A stretch of 40,792 nt of DNA from Deltaproteobacteria bacterium (GTDB lineage Bacteria > Myxococcota_A > UBA9160 > UBA4427): NCBI GenBank assembly GCA_002709835.1, contig PAQX01000049.1, forward strand, positions 1 to 40,792, written 5' to 3'. Position numbers and translations under genes: made by a program. Position 1 is the stretch's first letter. Every line of letters starts with the position of its first letter. The notes under the pieces are model-generated. The model was not told the origin of the DNA and ran no database searches. It saw only the letters and a program-made list of their open reading frames with translations. Below are positions 16,933 through 25,648 of the stretch, in pieces.

Positions 16933-18275
16933 TTACGCGTTCTCGGCTTCGGATCCGGCCGTGGCCGCAGCCTGGCGCTCGGCGAGCTGGCGCTGCACGA
17001 ACTCCACGTGGAGGTGGAGGTCGTAGAGCTCCTGGGCATAAGAGGCCGGCGCCTCGACCTCAGCAACCTCGCGCTCGATGCGGTCCGCCTCGGTGATCGC
17101 CGCAGGAAAGTCGAAGCCGGTCCGGTTGCGCGGGTCGATCTCCCGAAGCTCTGTGTACCAGCGGTAGATCCGCGAGCGGACCCGCCACCGGTAGATCGGG
17201 GGAAAGAGCCGGAACACCGGAATCAGCAACGCGATCAGCGGGATCAGCATCACCTTCAGCCGATCGACGAGGGTCGCGAGCCAGAACGGCAGATAGCGCT
17301 GAAGAAGGGGCGGTCCATACTCGTAGAAGCGATGGGCTTCGAGGTTGAGCGGCAGGTCGATCGCGACCGGCGTCGGGAAGGCACCAGGGGCTTCGAACAC
17401 CCCCCCTGCCCGTGCACCGCCGCCGCCGTCTGAACCAACAGGTCGACCAACGCGGGGTGAAGTGATTCGCGCACCGCGAGATTCGCGGTCGGCGCGACGA
17501 GATCGACGTCCGCCGCAGGCAAATTCCGTGCGTAGTCGATCATCCCTTCCGGCAGGACGACGTGCGCGAGGAAGCGATCCGTGCGGGTGTAGGCCTCGGC
17601 CCTTCGGAACGAGAACGGACGAACGACGCCGGAACGGAGCAGGCGCGCCACGAGGGGCGAGTCCGCCCCTGCGATCAGGAAGACGGCGTCGAGCTGCCCG
17701 GCGAGGAGCGCGTCCACGCTTTCCGCGATCGGTGCGCGGTCGAATGGACCTTCGAGGCCGTTACGCTCGAGCAGCCGGGTCGCGACTTCGATCGTCCCGC
17801 TGCCTTCCGGGCCGATGCCGAGCCGACGCCCTGACAGGTCCGTGAGGCGTTCGGCCGGATCGTCCGCCCGCAGGAAGATCCACAGAGGCTCGTAGAAGAG
17901 GCTCCCGAGGCTCTCGAGATGTTTCCGCGCTTCTGCGCCGGCGACGCCGCCCTGCACGAAGGCGACGTCGACCTCCTCCGCTGCGAGCAGGTCCAGGTTC
18001 TCAGCGCTGCCGGCGGTCTCCCGCAGCTCGACCTCGATGTCGAACTCGGCGAGCCGAGCGCGGTAGACCTCGCCGAAGACCGCGTAGGCGCCGCCGGGCT
18101 GCCCTGTGGCCATGACGATGCGGTCCGGCGGCGCGGGATCGACGAAGCGATAGGCAACGAAGAAGCCGAGCATGACGAGGGCGAGGAGCGGGGTCCCGAG
18201 CTTCAGGAAGTCGGCCAGGCCGCGGGAAACAGAGGAGCCTCGAGAAACAGCGGAAGCAGGAATCGGGTTCGACAC
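16933..18275 (-). pseudogene. TAXI-family TRAP transporter substrate-binding protein, interrupted by a frame change
   Basis: Two overlapping minus-strand frames together make one familiar protein. The first (GTG at 18275) has an N-terminal membrane anchor (LGTPLLALVMLGFFVAYRF), then the TAXI periplasmic-binding fold (IVMATGQPGGAYAVFGE, VDVAFVQGGVAG, RLGIGPEGSGT) up to VHGQGG. The second resumes VFEAPGAFPTPVAIDLPLN, then a hydrophobic segment and RSRIYRWYTELREIDPR, the usual C-terminal membrane region, and stops at 16933. The break is at a run of seven G on the minus strand (17400-17406). One extra G, or a -1 slip on the G7 heptamer, would restore about 447 residues. A sequencing or assembly indel, a true mutation or programmed frameshifting are all possible. 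Confidence 0.8.
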
Positions 18276-18409
18276 GAGAGCACGCCTCTCTCCGGGAAGT
18301 TCCGGAGCGGCGCTAGGCTAGCCCCGCGGTCCGGCGTGACCAGTCGCTTCGCATGGCGCGCCATTCCCTGCACGAAACCGCGCTGGACGGGGCAGCCGAG
18401 AGGCAACGC

Positions 18410-19606
18410 CTAGAAACGATCGATGTTGAAGTCGTCGTCGAGCAGCGAGCCGGTGCCGCAGTCGTCGGGCTTCTCGTCGGAAGCGTTCCCCCCTTCGCCC
18501 TCGCCGGCGAAGTCGTTCCAGTCGGAATCCGAGGTCGAAGCGATGCCGCGGAAACGGAGCGCAAAATCGTCGGGGTTCGAGACATGCTTGAGTGCCTCTT
18601 CGTAGGTCACGAGGCCGTTCTTCACGTGGCCCATCAGCGACTGGTCGAAGGTCTGCATACCATAGGTCGTATGGCCTTTGGCGATCGCGTCGGGCAGCTC
18701 CTTCGTCCGGTCCTTATCCGCGATCAACTCGCGAGTAAAGGCGGTCGAAACCAGGACCTCGAGAGCCGGTACACGGCCCTTCCCGTCGGCCCGGGGCACG
18801 AGGCGTTGAGAGATGACGGCCTTCAGGATCGTCGCGAGCTGGAGCCGGACCTGTTTCTGCTGGTAGGGCGGAAAGACGGAGATGATGCGATTGATCGTCT
18901 CCGTGGCATCGAGGGTATGCAGCGTCGACATCACGAGGTGGCCGGTCTCCGCCGCGGTCAGTGCCGTCTCGATCGTCTCGAAGTCGCGCATCTCGCCCAC
19001 GAGAATGACGTCGGGGTCCTGCCGGAGCGCGGCGCGCAGCGCGGCGGAGAAGGAATGGGTATCGACGCCGATCTCGCGCTGGTTCACGATCGACCGACGG
19101 TCGCGGACGAGGAACTCGATCGGGTCCTCGACGGTCATGATGTGACTCGTTCGCTCGGCGTTGATGTGCTCGATCATCGCGGCGAGCGTGGTCGACTTTC
19201 CGGAGCCCGTCGTGCCCGTCACGAGGACGAGGCCGCGGTGCTCCTGAGAGATCTTCTCGATCACCTTGGGCAGGTAGAGCTGCTCGATGGTCTTGACGCC
19301 GAAGGGGATGACGCGGAACACGATTCCGACGGTGCCGCGCTGCTGGAAGACGTTGACACGGAAGCGGCCGAGGCCCGGAATCCCGTATGCGAGGTCCGCT
19401 TCACGGTTCTCGTCGAAGCGTGCCCTCTGGATCGGGTTCATGATCGAGAACGCGATCTGCTGGAGCTCGTCGGGCAGGATCCGCTCGCCGTTCTTGAGCG
19501 GGACCAGCGCGCCATCGACGCGGAACATCGGCGGGAGCCCCGATTTCAGATGGATGTCCGAGGCACCGCCCTTGATGGCGACCTTCAAGATCTCGTTCAG
19601 TTCCAT
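18410..19606 (-). CDS. pilT: Twitching motility / pilus retraction ATPase PilT
   Basis: Hexameric ATPase that drives type IV pilus retraction at the inner-membrane base. The 398 residues begin MELNEILKVAIKGGASDIHL. They contain Walker A GTTGSGKST (131-139), the Asp box, Walker B DVILVGEMRD, the His box GHLVMSTLHT and the AIRNLIR-like region replaced here by SQRLVPRADGKGR. The C-terminal 35 residues are acidic and end DDDFNIDRF, an addition not seen in short PilT proteins. The ATG at 19606 fits the family; the frame runs on upstream to 19963 without PilT similarity. No other pilus genes are in view. Confidence 0.95.
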   Translation of the reverse strand: MELNEILKVAIKGGASDIHLKSGLPPMFRVDGALVPLKNGERILPDELQQIAFSIMNPIQRARFDENREADLAYGIPGLGRFRVNVFQQRGTVGIVFRVIPFGVKTIEQLYLPKVIEKISQEHRGLVLVTGTTGSGKSTTLAAMIEHINAERTSHIMTVEDPIEFLVRDRRSIVNQREIGVDTHSFSAALRAALRQDPDVILVGEMRDFETIETALTAAETGHLVMSTLHTLDATETINRIISVFPPYQQKQVRLQLATILKAVISQRLVPRADGKGRVPALEVLVSTAFTRELIADKDRTKELPDAIAKGHTTYGMQTFDQSLMGHVKNGLVTYEEALKHVSNPDDFALRFRGIASTSDSDWNDFAGEGEGGNASDEKPDDCGTGSLLDDDFNIDRF

Positions 19607-20006
19607 CAGAGTCTCTGGTCCCCCGGATCCCGGCGGTGAATCGACCGGCAGGTCGGGCATCGGGGCCTGCCAGGTCTGTCCTCTTTTCGACCGTCGAGGA
19701 GACTTCCTTGAGACCGACCCGGGGAGACGCCCGTGTCCGCCGGGGCCTGAAAAAGACCTCCTCTGGACCTCCGGCACGGAGCAAAAGGGAACGAAGCCAG
19801 GGTGTTGGCGGACTCCATGCGCGTCCGAGGACACACGAGCAAGATCCGCCACCGCGGAAACCAGGGCGAAGGCACAGCGCTTCGAATGCGCTCGCCGCCC
19901 GGGCCCGTCAGGGCCCGCAAAACGGGAACGGCGCACGCTCCTCACGGAACGCGCGCCGTTCATTTCGATCCAGAAACGACCGGGCCTCGAGCCAGCCCGT
20001 GTGGAA
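19607..20006. other. Gene-free 400-bp gap between recA and pilT
   Basis: No coding region with a ribosome-binding site is evident; the frame upstream of pilT is open but looks non-coding. It contains the recA terminator-like hairpin, a second small hairpin (GGGCCC-gtca-GGGCCC at 19901-19916), and CTCCG-tgc-CGGAG on the minus strand. It must also hold the pilT promoter, which I could not pick out. Confidence 0.5.
19927..19960 (-). terminator. Probable recA terminator
   Basis: On the minus strand AACGGCGCGCG pairs with CGTGCGCCGTT (11 bp, one G-T wobble) around a 12-base loop, 46 bases after the recA stop. CCCGTTTT follows, so the T-run is short. The stem is strong and well placed. Confidence 0.5.
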
Positions 20007-21128
20007 TCACGCCTCCGGCGCTTCCTCGTTCAGCGCATCCTCCGCGCCGTCGCCCTCTTCGGGGCCCTTTGCCGGCACGGCGAGCTTGAGCCCCTTCGCG
20101 AGGTAGACCTCTTCGGCAAGGCGGGAGCAGATGTCCGGATTCTCCTTGAGGAAGGTCCGCGCCTTCTCGCGACCCTGACCAATCCGCTCGTCGCCGTAGG
20201 AGTACCAGGAGCCGCTCTTTTCGACGATTCCCTCATCGACACCGAGGTCGATCAAGTCACCCTCACGCGAAATGCCCTCGTTGTAGATGATGTCGAACTC
20301 GGCCTGTCGGAACGGCGGCGCCACCTTGTTCTTGACGATCTTGACTCGGGTCCGGTTGCCCGTGACCTCGTCGCCTTCTTTGATCGCCGCAATTCGGCGC
20401 ACGTCGACGCGGACCGAGGAGTAGAACTTGAGCGCGTTGCCGCCCGTCGTCGTCTCCGGGCTGCCGAACATCACGCCGATCTTCATACGGATCTGGTTGA
20501 TGAAGATCACCGTCGCACCGGACTTGGAGACCGTGCCCGTCAGCTTCCGCAGCGCCTGGCTCATCAGACGGGCCTGGAGACCGACGTGGGTATCGCCCAT
20601 CTCGCCCTCGATCTCCGCCCGCGGCACGAGCGCCGCGACCGAGTCGACGACCACGAGGTCGATCGCGCCTGAGCGGAGCAGCACGTCCGCGATCTCGAGG
20701 GCCTCTTCTCCAGTATCCGGCTGGGAGACCAGCAGTTCGTCCACGTTCACGCCCAGGCGGCGCGCGTAGTTCACGTCGAGGGCATGCTCGGCATCGATGA
20801 AGGCGGCCACCCCACCGACCTTCTGGACCTCCGCGATCGCGTGGAGGGTCAGAGTCGTCTTACCACTCGATTCCGGACCGTAGATCTCGACGACACGGCC
20901 ACGCGGAAATCCGCCGATCCCGAGCGCGATATCGAGACTCGGCGCTCCACTCGAGAAGTAGGGGATCGCGTGATCCACGGCGTCGTCGGTCATCTTCGTG
21001 ATGGCGCCCTTGCCGAACTGCTTCTCGATGCTGGACACGGCGAGCTCGATCGCCTTCGACTTCGCGTCTTCGGCGACGCCACCTCGTTCCACCTTCGCCT
21101 TGGGCGTCGCGTTCTTGCCTCGTGCCAT
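20007..21128 (-). CDS. recA: Recombinase RecA
   Basis: ATP-dependent strand-exchange protein and SOS co-protease. Walker [10 protein letters not shown] is at residues 84-92. The [33 protein letters not shown] and [15 protein letters not shown] motifs, the L2 loop [17 protein letters not shown] and an acidic C-terminal tail are all present. The length of 373 residues is normal. The ATG at 21128 has AGGAGA 6 bases upstream. It follows cinA in the pgpA-cinA-recA order seen in deltaproteobacteria. I found no classical LexA box in the 117-bp leader. Confidence 0.99.
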   Translation of the reverse strand: MARGKNATPKAKVERGGVAEDAKSKAIELAVSSIEKQFGKGAITKMTDDAVDHAIPYFSSGAPSLDIALGIGGFPRGRVVEIYGPESSGKTTLTLHAIAEVQKVGGVAAFIDAEHALDVNYARRLGVNVDELLVSQPDTGEEALEIADVLLRSGAIDLVVVDSVAALVPRAEIEGEMGDTHVGLQARLMSQALRKLTGTVSKSGATVIFINQIRMKIGVMFGSPETTTGGNALKFYSSVRVDVRRIAAIKEGDEVTGNRTRVKIVKNKVAPPFRQAEFDIIYNEGISREGDLIDLGVDEGIVEKSGSWYSYGDERIGQGREKARTFLKENPDICSRLAEEVYLAKGLKLAVPAKGPEEGDGAEDALNEEAPEA

Positions 21129-21245
21129 CTCGTCTCTCCTCTCACTCGTCTCGATATCCGGTTGCCCGGAATGGGTTCGTTTCGTTTCGCTCGTTCGCCG
21201 CGACCGCCGATTCAGGGCAGCGCGCCTGTTCTCTCTTTTCGACGC

Positions 21246-22580
21246 CTACTTCGATCCGCCGGGGGCCGACCCACCGCCGGAGCGCCGCAGCAGCGAAGGC
21301 CCGACGAGCTCCGCGCCGATCAGGCTCCGCCGGATCCAGTCGAGACCGACCTGCGCGGTCAGCCGCCGGTGGCGACTCCGGTCGACCTGGAAGACGAAGG
21401 AGTCCGCGTGGGTCCCGGCCTCACTCGACAGCGCGATCCAGACGAGCCCGACCGGCTTGTCCGCCGTTCCGCCTCCCGGCCCAGAGATCCCGGAGGTCGC
21501 GATCCCGAAATCACTCCCGAAGCGTTCGCGCGTCCCTTCCGCCATGGCACGCACCACCGGCTCCGATACCGCCCCATGGGCCTCGAGCACGTCCTCCGGC
21601 ACGCCGAGCATCGCGGCCTTCGCTTCGTTCGAGTAGGACACGACCCCCCCCAGGAAGTAGGCGGAGGATCCGGGCACGTCGGTGAACCGCTCGGCGATCA
21701 AGCCCCCGGTGCAGGACTCGGCGGTCGAAACGGTCTTCCCGGCTTCGGTCAGGAGGCGTCCGACGACGCTCTCCATCGTGTCCTTCGCGTCGGTCTCGCC
21801 GGCCCCGTAAACGACCGGGCCCAGGCGTTCGCGAATCGCGGCAACCGCCTTCTCGATCTTCGCGTCGGCCTCCCCCGCCGTCGCGGCACGGGCGACCGGG
21901 CGCAGAAAATTATCCGGGAAGCTCGTCCTGAACCCGAGCTCGACCTCTCCGTCGCGCATCAGATCCCGCAGTTCCTCTTCCAGAGTCGACTCTCCGAGCC
22001 CGAAGGTCGCGAGCAGCTGGGCCCGCACGACCCGGCGAGCCGCCCCGCCCTCTTCCTCTTCAGCGAGCCGGGAAGCGATCCGCGGCAGCACCTGATCGTC
22101 CATCATCCGGTCGAGTTCGCGCGGCACCCCGGGCATCGCGAAGAACGTGGCGCGTCCCTCTCGAATCGAGAAGCCCGGAGCGGTCCCGATCGGGTTCTCG
22201 AGGACGTCGGCGTCTTCGGGGAAGTACGCCTGCTTCTTGTTGGCGTCGACCATCTCACGACCGACCCGCGCGAAGAAGGCTTCGATTGCCTCGAGCGAAG
22301 GGGGATCGAGCTCGAGCTTACGTCCGAAGGTCTCGGCCAGGACCTCCGTCGTCAGATCGTCTCGTGTCGGGCCGAGCCCTCCCGAAACGAGCACGAAATC
22401 GCTCCGCTCCGCGGCGCGGACGAACGCGTCGCGCATGTCGGCGGGATCGTCGAGAACGGAAACCTGATGGCGCGTGTCGAGGTCGTGGAGCAGGAGTCGT
22501 TCCGCGATCCGCGCCTTGTTCGAGTCGACGATCTCGCCGCGCATCAGCTCGTCTCCGATGGTGATGATCTCGGCGTTCAC
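21246..22580 (-). CDS. cinA: CinA: competence/damage-inducible protein, NMN amidohydrolase
   Basis: Two-domain protein of 444 residues. The N-terminal MoCF-like (COG1058) domain starts NAEIITIGDELMRGEIVDSN and has VSGGLGPTRDDLT. The C-terminal domain, an NMN deamidase in characterised members, has TAESCTGGLIAERFTDVPGSSAYFLGG (in part) and ATSGISGPGGGT. Both active-site regions look intact, so pyridine-nucleotide salvage is the likely role. The GTG start at 22580 overlaps the pgpA stop (GTGA), pointing to coupled translation. A Gly/Ser-rich tail of about 20 residues follows the last domain. Confidence 0.94.
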   Translation of the reverse strand: MNAEIITIGDELMRGEIVDSNKARIAERLLLHDLDTRHQVSVLDDPADMRDAFVRAAERSDFVLVSGGLGPTRDDLTTEVLAETFGRKLELDPPSLEAIEAFFARVGREMVDANKKQAYFPEDADVLENPIGTAPGFSIREGRATFFAMPGVPRELDRMMDDQVLPRIASRLAEEEEGGAARRVVRAQLLATFGLGESTLEEELRDLMRDGEVELGFRTSFPDNFLRPVARAATAGEADAKIEKAVAAIRERLGPVVYGAGETDAKDTMESVVGRLLTEAGKTVSTAESCTGGLIAERFTDVPGSSAYFLGGVVSYSNEAKAAMLGVPEDVLEAHGAVSEPVVRAMAEGTRERFGSDFGIATSGISGPGGGTADKPVGLVWIALSSEAGTHADSFVFQVDRSRHRRLTAQVGLDWIRRSLIGAELVGPSLLRRSGGGSAPGGSK

Positions 22581-23158
22581 GCGAGCTTCTCCGCGGCTGC
22601 GAATTCCCGAAGCAGGAAGCCGGCGGGCAGCACCCCGAAGAGCGCGCCGTACAATCCGGCCACCACGTCATCCGCCATCACTCCGAATCCCCCATCGAAC
22701 CGGCGCTCGGCCCAACGGACCGCCCCCGGTTTCCAGATATCAAACAGCCTGAATGCGACGAATGCGGTCACGACCGCGACGCCGAAGGAAAAAGAATCGA
22801 GCGACCGCAGGAAAGGCACGATCGGCGCGAGCGTGATCCACTGCCCCACGACCTCGTCGACGACGATCCGCCCGTCGTCGTGCCTACCGAAGATGCGCTC
22901 CGCCCGTTCGGAAGCCCAGGTTCCGAGTCCCAAGGTCGCGACGAGCGCGAAGGCGAGGACGGCCCCCACGGCCAGCGGTCGCATCACCATCGTCGCCGCC
23001 ACGAAGGCGAATACGGCGACGAGCGCGCCAACGGTCCCCGGCGCGACGGGCACGAGTCCTGCACCGCCGACGACGGCGATCCAGCGCGCGACCCCGTCGA
23101 GCGGCTGGGCGGAAAGGGCCGGTTCTGTACCGGTTCGAGGTGCGATGGGAAATCCCAA
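22577..23158 (-). CDS. pgpA: Phosphatidylglycerophosphatase A
   Basis: Membrane phosphatase that converts PGP to phosphatidylglycerol. The family pattern is present: GGAGLVPVAPGTVGAL near the N-terminus, then HDDGRIVVDEVVGQWITL with the metal-binding acidic residues, FRLFDIWKPGAVRWAE, and the FGVMADDVVAGLYG end. Four hydrophobic helices are visible. The start is uncertain: the frame is open far upstream, no ATG or good ribosome-binding site is near, and TTG at 23158 gives about 193 residues, close to family length. That TTG lies in a perfect inverted repeat. It overlaps cinA by 4 bases. Confidence 0.88.
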   Translation of the reverse strand: MGFPIAPRTGTEPALSAQPLDGVARWIAVVGGAGLVPVAPGTVGALVAVFAFVAATMVMRPLAVGAVLAFALVATLGLGTWASERAERIFGRHDDGRIVVDEVVGQWITLAPIVPFLRSLDSFSFGVAVVTAFVAFRLFDIWKPGAVRWAERRFDGGFGVMADDVVAGLYGALFGVLPAGFLLREFAAAEKLA

Positions 23159-23168
23159 CTTGTTGGGA
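23153..23168. repeat. Inverted repeat at the pgpA start
   Basis: tcccaac-tt-gttggga is a perfect 7+2+7 inverted repeat overlapping the likely TTG start of pgpA. It could be an operator in the divergent pgpA/ruvX region or an mRNA hairpin masking the start. No regulator is recognised. Confidence 0.4.
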
Positions 23169-23525
23169 CCGTGGATCGGGGGAATCCGCAGCAACTTCGT
23201 CGCGGGGGGGCGTCGAACGCTCGAAAAGTAGCCGCCGTCGCCAAGTCGCGTCAATCGAAAAGGCGAAAAACCGACGAAAATCGGAGATCGGCCCTCGGCC
23301 CAGCCGGCCGGGGCTCCGGCATCGCTCTCGGGCTCCCGATGCCCGCCTTCAGGAACCGGGCCACGCGATTCGAATCTCCACCGACGAGAGTCGATCGAAC
23401 GATGCACCGGGGGGCTCCTCCTCGAGGAGGCCCCTCTCCCCGCTCCGGCCCTCCACGAGGGGACCGAGAAGCGCCCGGCCAAGCGCGGCGAACCCGCTCC
23501 CGAGGGCACCGCTACACTGCGCGCC
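23159..23525. other. Divergent intergenic region pgpA / ruvX
   Basis: This 367-bp gap holds no convincing gene. It contains the palindrome cctcctcgaggagg (23417-23430), flanked by gggg and cccc arms that extend the hairpin. Promoters for pgpA-cinA-recA (minus) and ruvX-mltG (plus) should lie here, but I see no strong sigma70 match. Confidence 0.4.
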
Positions 23526-23969
23526 GTGCGCATTCTCGGAGTCGACCTGGGCCACAAACGCATCGGCCTCGCCGTTACGGACGAAGACGGCACGATCGCC
23601 TTTCCCGCCGGTGCCCTCGACAGCCGCGGGCGCAAGAAGGACCTCGCCCGCTTGCGCGCCCTGATCGACGAACGCGGCATCGAACGCGCCGTGGTCGGCC
23701 TGCCGCTCCACCTCGACGGCCGACGCGGACCGGAGGCCGAGAAAGCGGTCGCCTTCGCGGCGGAGCTCGCGAAGATCGCCGGCATCCCCGTGGACACCCT
23801 CGACGAGCGTTGGACCTCGAAGGAAGCCGAGCGCCTCCTCCAGCCGACGACCGCCAAGAAGCGCGACAAGCGCCGCGCAAAGGGCACCGTGGACGAGATG
23901 GCGGCCTCCATCCTCCTGCAGACCTATCTGGCCCAGCAGCCTGGCGCCGCTGGAGGGACCGAAGCGTGA
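23526..23969 (+). CDS. ruvX: RuvX/YqgF, putative Holliday junction resolvase / 16S rRNA maturation nuclease
   Basis: RNase H-fold nuclease of 147 residues. MRILGVDLGHKRIGLAVTDE carries the first catalytic Asp, VVGLPLHLDG the strand after it, and VDTLDERWTSKEAE and VDEMAASILLQTYL the remaining acidic residues. In E. coli YqgF matures the 16S rRNA 5' end; a role in junction resolution has also been proposed. The start is GTG at 23526. The last codons overlap the mltG start (GTGA), a pairing common in bacteria (yqgF-mltG). Confidence 0.94.
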   Translation: MRILGVDLGHKRIGLAVTDEDGTIAFPAGALDSRGRKKDLARLRALIDERGIERAVVGLPLHLDGRRGPEAEKAVAFAAELAKIAGIPVDTLDERWTSKEAERLLQPTTAKKRDKRRAKGTVDEMAASILLQTYLAQQPGAAGGTEA

Positions 23970-24985
23970 AGCGCCTCGCGATCGCACTGGTGGTCCTCCT
24001 CGTGCTCGGCGCCGGCGGCGCGGGGGCCGGCTGGCTCTGGCTGCAGCGCGCGCTCTCGCCGGTCGCCGAGAGCGAAGCCGAAGCCCGAGAATTCGCGTAC
24101 GCCGTCGAACCCGGAGATTCGTTCTGGGGCGTGGCCGCCGAGCTGGAACGCGACGGCATGATCCGGAATGCGCGGGCGGCACGCTGGTTCGCCCAGTCCG
24201 AAGACATGGCCTCCAAGCTAAAGGCGGGCGAGTACCGGCTCTCGACCGCGCAGTCGACGCCGGAGCTCCTCGAAGCGCTCACCCGGGGCCGGGTCGAAAC
24301 ACACTCCGTCGTGATCCCGGAAGGCTTCCGCGCGACGGAGATCGCCGCGCGACTCGACGCCGCGGGCCTGGCCGACGCCGACCGGTTCCTCACGATCGTC
24401 TTCGATCCCGAGAGCCCCGCGAATTACGGCGTCGAGGGGCCGACCCTCGAGGGCTACCTCTTCCCGGACACCTACCGGTTCGCCCGCGGCCTCCCCGAAG
24501 AACGCGTCGTCCGCGCGATGGTCGACCAGTTCGTCGCCGTGCGGGACGAGATCATCGCGGCCGAACCGGACTTCGCGCTTTCGATGCGGGAACACGCGAC
24601 CCTCGCTTCGATCGTCGAGAAGGAGACCGGCGCCGCCCATGAAAGGCCGTTGATCGCCGCAGTCTTCCTCAATCGGCTGAAGAGAAAGATGAAGCTCCAG
24701 ACCGACCCGACCGTCATCTACGGGATCAAGGATTTCGACGGCAACATCAAGCGGATCCACCTCGAGGACGCGAGCAACCCCTACAACACGTACCGGATCC
24801 GGGGCCTGCCACCCGGGCCGATCGCGAGCGCCGGTCGGGAGGCCCTCCGCGCCGTCGTCGAGCCTGCGAATACACCCTATCTCTTCTTCGTCTCGAAGAA
24901 CGACGGTACGCACGTCTTCGCGCGCACGAACGCAGAGCACGAACGCAACGTCGACGAGTACCAGCGACGAAGGCGACGGCGTTGA
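23966..24985 (+). CDS. mltG: Endolytic murein transglycosylase MltG
   Basis: Inner-membrane lytic transglycosylase that cuts nascent glycan strands and sets their length. A single N-terminal transmembrane helix (LAIALVVLLVLGAGGAGAGW) is followed by the LysM-like region (VEPGDSFWGVAAELERDGMI). The catalytic YceG domain has EGYLFPDTYRF and Glu218 in ASIVEKETG, then DPTVIYGIKDFDG, NPYNTYRIRGLPPGPIA and the NDGTHVFARTNAEH end. The GTG at 23966 has GGAGGG 8 bases upstream within ruvX and gives 339 residues, typical. The frame extends upstream but is not coding there. Confidence 0.96.
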   Translation: MKRLAIALVVLLVLGAGGAGAGWLWLQRALSPVAESEAEAREFAYAVEPGDSFWGVAAELERDGMIRNARAARWFAQSEDMASKLKAGEYRLSTAQSTPELLEALTRGRVETHSVVIPEGFRATEIAARLDAAGLADADRFLTIVFDPESPANYGVEGPTLEGYLFPDTYRFARGLPEERVVRAMVDQFVAVRDEIIAAEPDFALSMREHATLASIVEKETGAAHERPLIAAVFLNRLKRKMKLQTDPTVIYGIKDFDGNIKRIHLEDASNPYNTYRIRGLPPGPIASAGREALRAVVEPANTPYLFFVSKNDGTHVFARTNAEHERNVDEYQRRRRRR

Positions 24986-25596
24986 CTGACGAAGTCGCGA
25001 GCTTCTATCGCGAACGCGTCCCCGCTCAGTACAACGCGACGCTCGCGGCACAGCGGAAGAGCGCGATGGACGACGCTACAGCACAGACCGTGCTCGAAGA
25101 GATGGAGGCGGTTCGCGCCTCGATCGTCGTCTGCGTCGGCGAAGCCTCGTTCGCGTTCGACATCGAGCGCGGCGCGATGACCAGCGCCGACGCGCCTACG
25201 CGACCGCCGTTCCTGGTGATGCGCCACACGCCGGAAGACTTCGAGTCGATCCACGCGGCCTGCGGCGATTCACTGCTCGGCTTCCTCGGCGCGCTCGCCG
25301 GGCTGGGCGACGAGATGCGGATCACGTCACAGCGCGTCCGGAGCCTTCGCGAGCTGGCGGGCGGCGTGCGGCTCGTCCACGAAGGGAAGCCGGGCTTCAC
25401 CTTGGAGGCCTGGTTCGGCGACACTGGCGAACGCGCGGATCCGGACGCCACGATCCGACTCGCCGCCGATACGTTCGCGCAGCTGCGCAGCGGCGCCCTC
25501 GACCCGCAAGAGGCCTTCCTGGCAGGCGCGATCCCGATCGAAGGCGACGAAGGCCTCGCGATCGGATTGGCGCTGGCGGCGATGTCCCCGGAGTAG
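24982..25596 (+). CDS. SCP2 sterol-transfer-like domain protein
   Basis: A 204-residue protein whose C-terminal half resembles the SCP2 lipid-binding fold, best seen in ATIRLAADTFAQLRSGALDPQEAFLAGAIPIEGDEGLAIGLA (in parts), like the xFLAGKxxxxGDxxLAxxL end of the family. The N-terminal 90 residues (FYRERVPAQYNATLAAQRKSA...) are not assigned. No signal peptide or membrane helix is seen. The TTG start at 24982 overlaps the mltG stop (TTGA), so expression is probably coupled to mltG. The ligand is unknown, and the SCP2 call rests on a short motif. Confidence 0.6.
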   Translation: MTDEVASFYRERVPAQYNATLAAQRKSAMDDATAQTVLEEMEAVRASIVVCVGEASFAFDIERGAMTSADAPTRPPFLVMRHTPEDFESIHAACGDSLLGFLGALAGLGDEMRITSQRVRSLRELAGGVRLVHEGKPGFTLEAWFGDTGERADPDATIRLAADTFAQLRSGALDPQEAFLAGAIPIEGDEGLAIGLALAAMSPE

Positions 25597-25599
25597 GGG

Positions 25600-25642
25600 C
25601 GCTTCTACCGTCCAAGCGAGCGAGCGAGCGCTCGCCGAAGCG
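25600..25642. terminator. Possible bidirectional terminator between SCP2-like gene and mreB
   Basis: Between two convergent genes, cgcttc (25600-25605) can pair with gaagcg (25637-25642). Inside is the palindrome gcgagcgctcgc (25624-25635) and a GAGC tetranucleotide run. The stem is strong in both directions but lacks T-runs. Confidence 0.3.
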
Positions 25643-25648
25643 AAGCGG

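Noticed and set aside
19607..19860. c-di-GMP riboswitch in the pilT leader
   Set aside because: The conserved GEMM core could not be matched on the minus strand.
19607..19963. N-terminal extension of PilT to 517 residues
   Set aside because: The added residues are low-similarity and Arg/Pro-rich, and the PilT family start is at 19606.
21129..21245. LexA/SOS box upstream of recA
   Set aside because: No CTGT-N8-ACAG match or close variant was seen; another type of box cannot be excluded.
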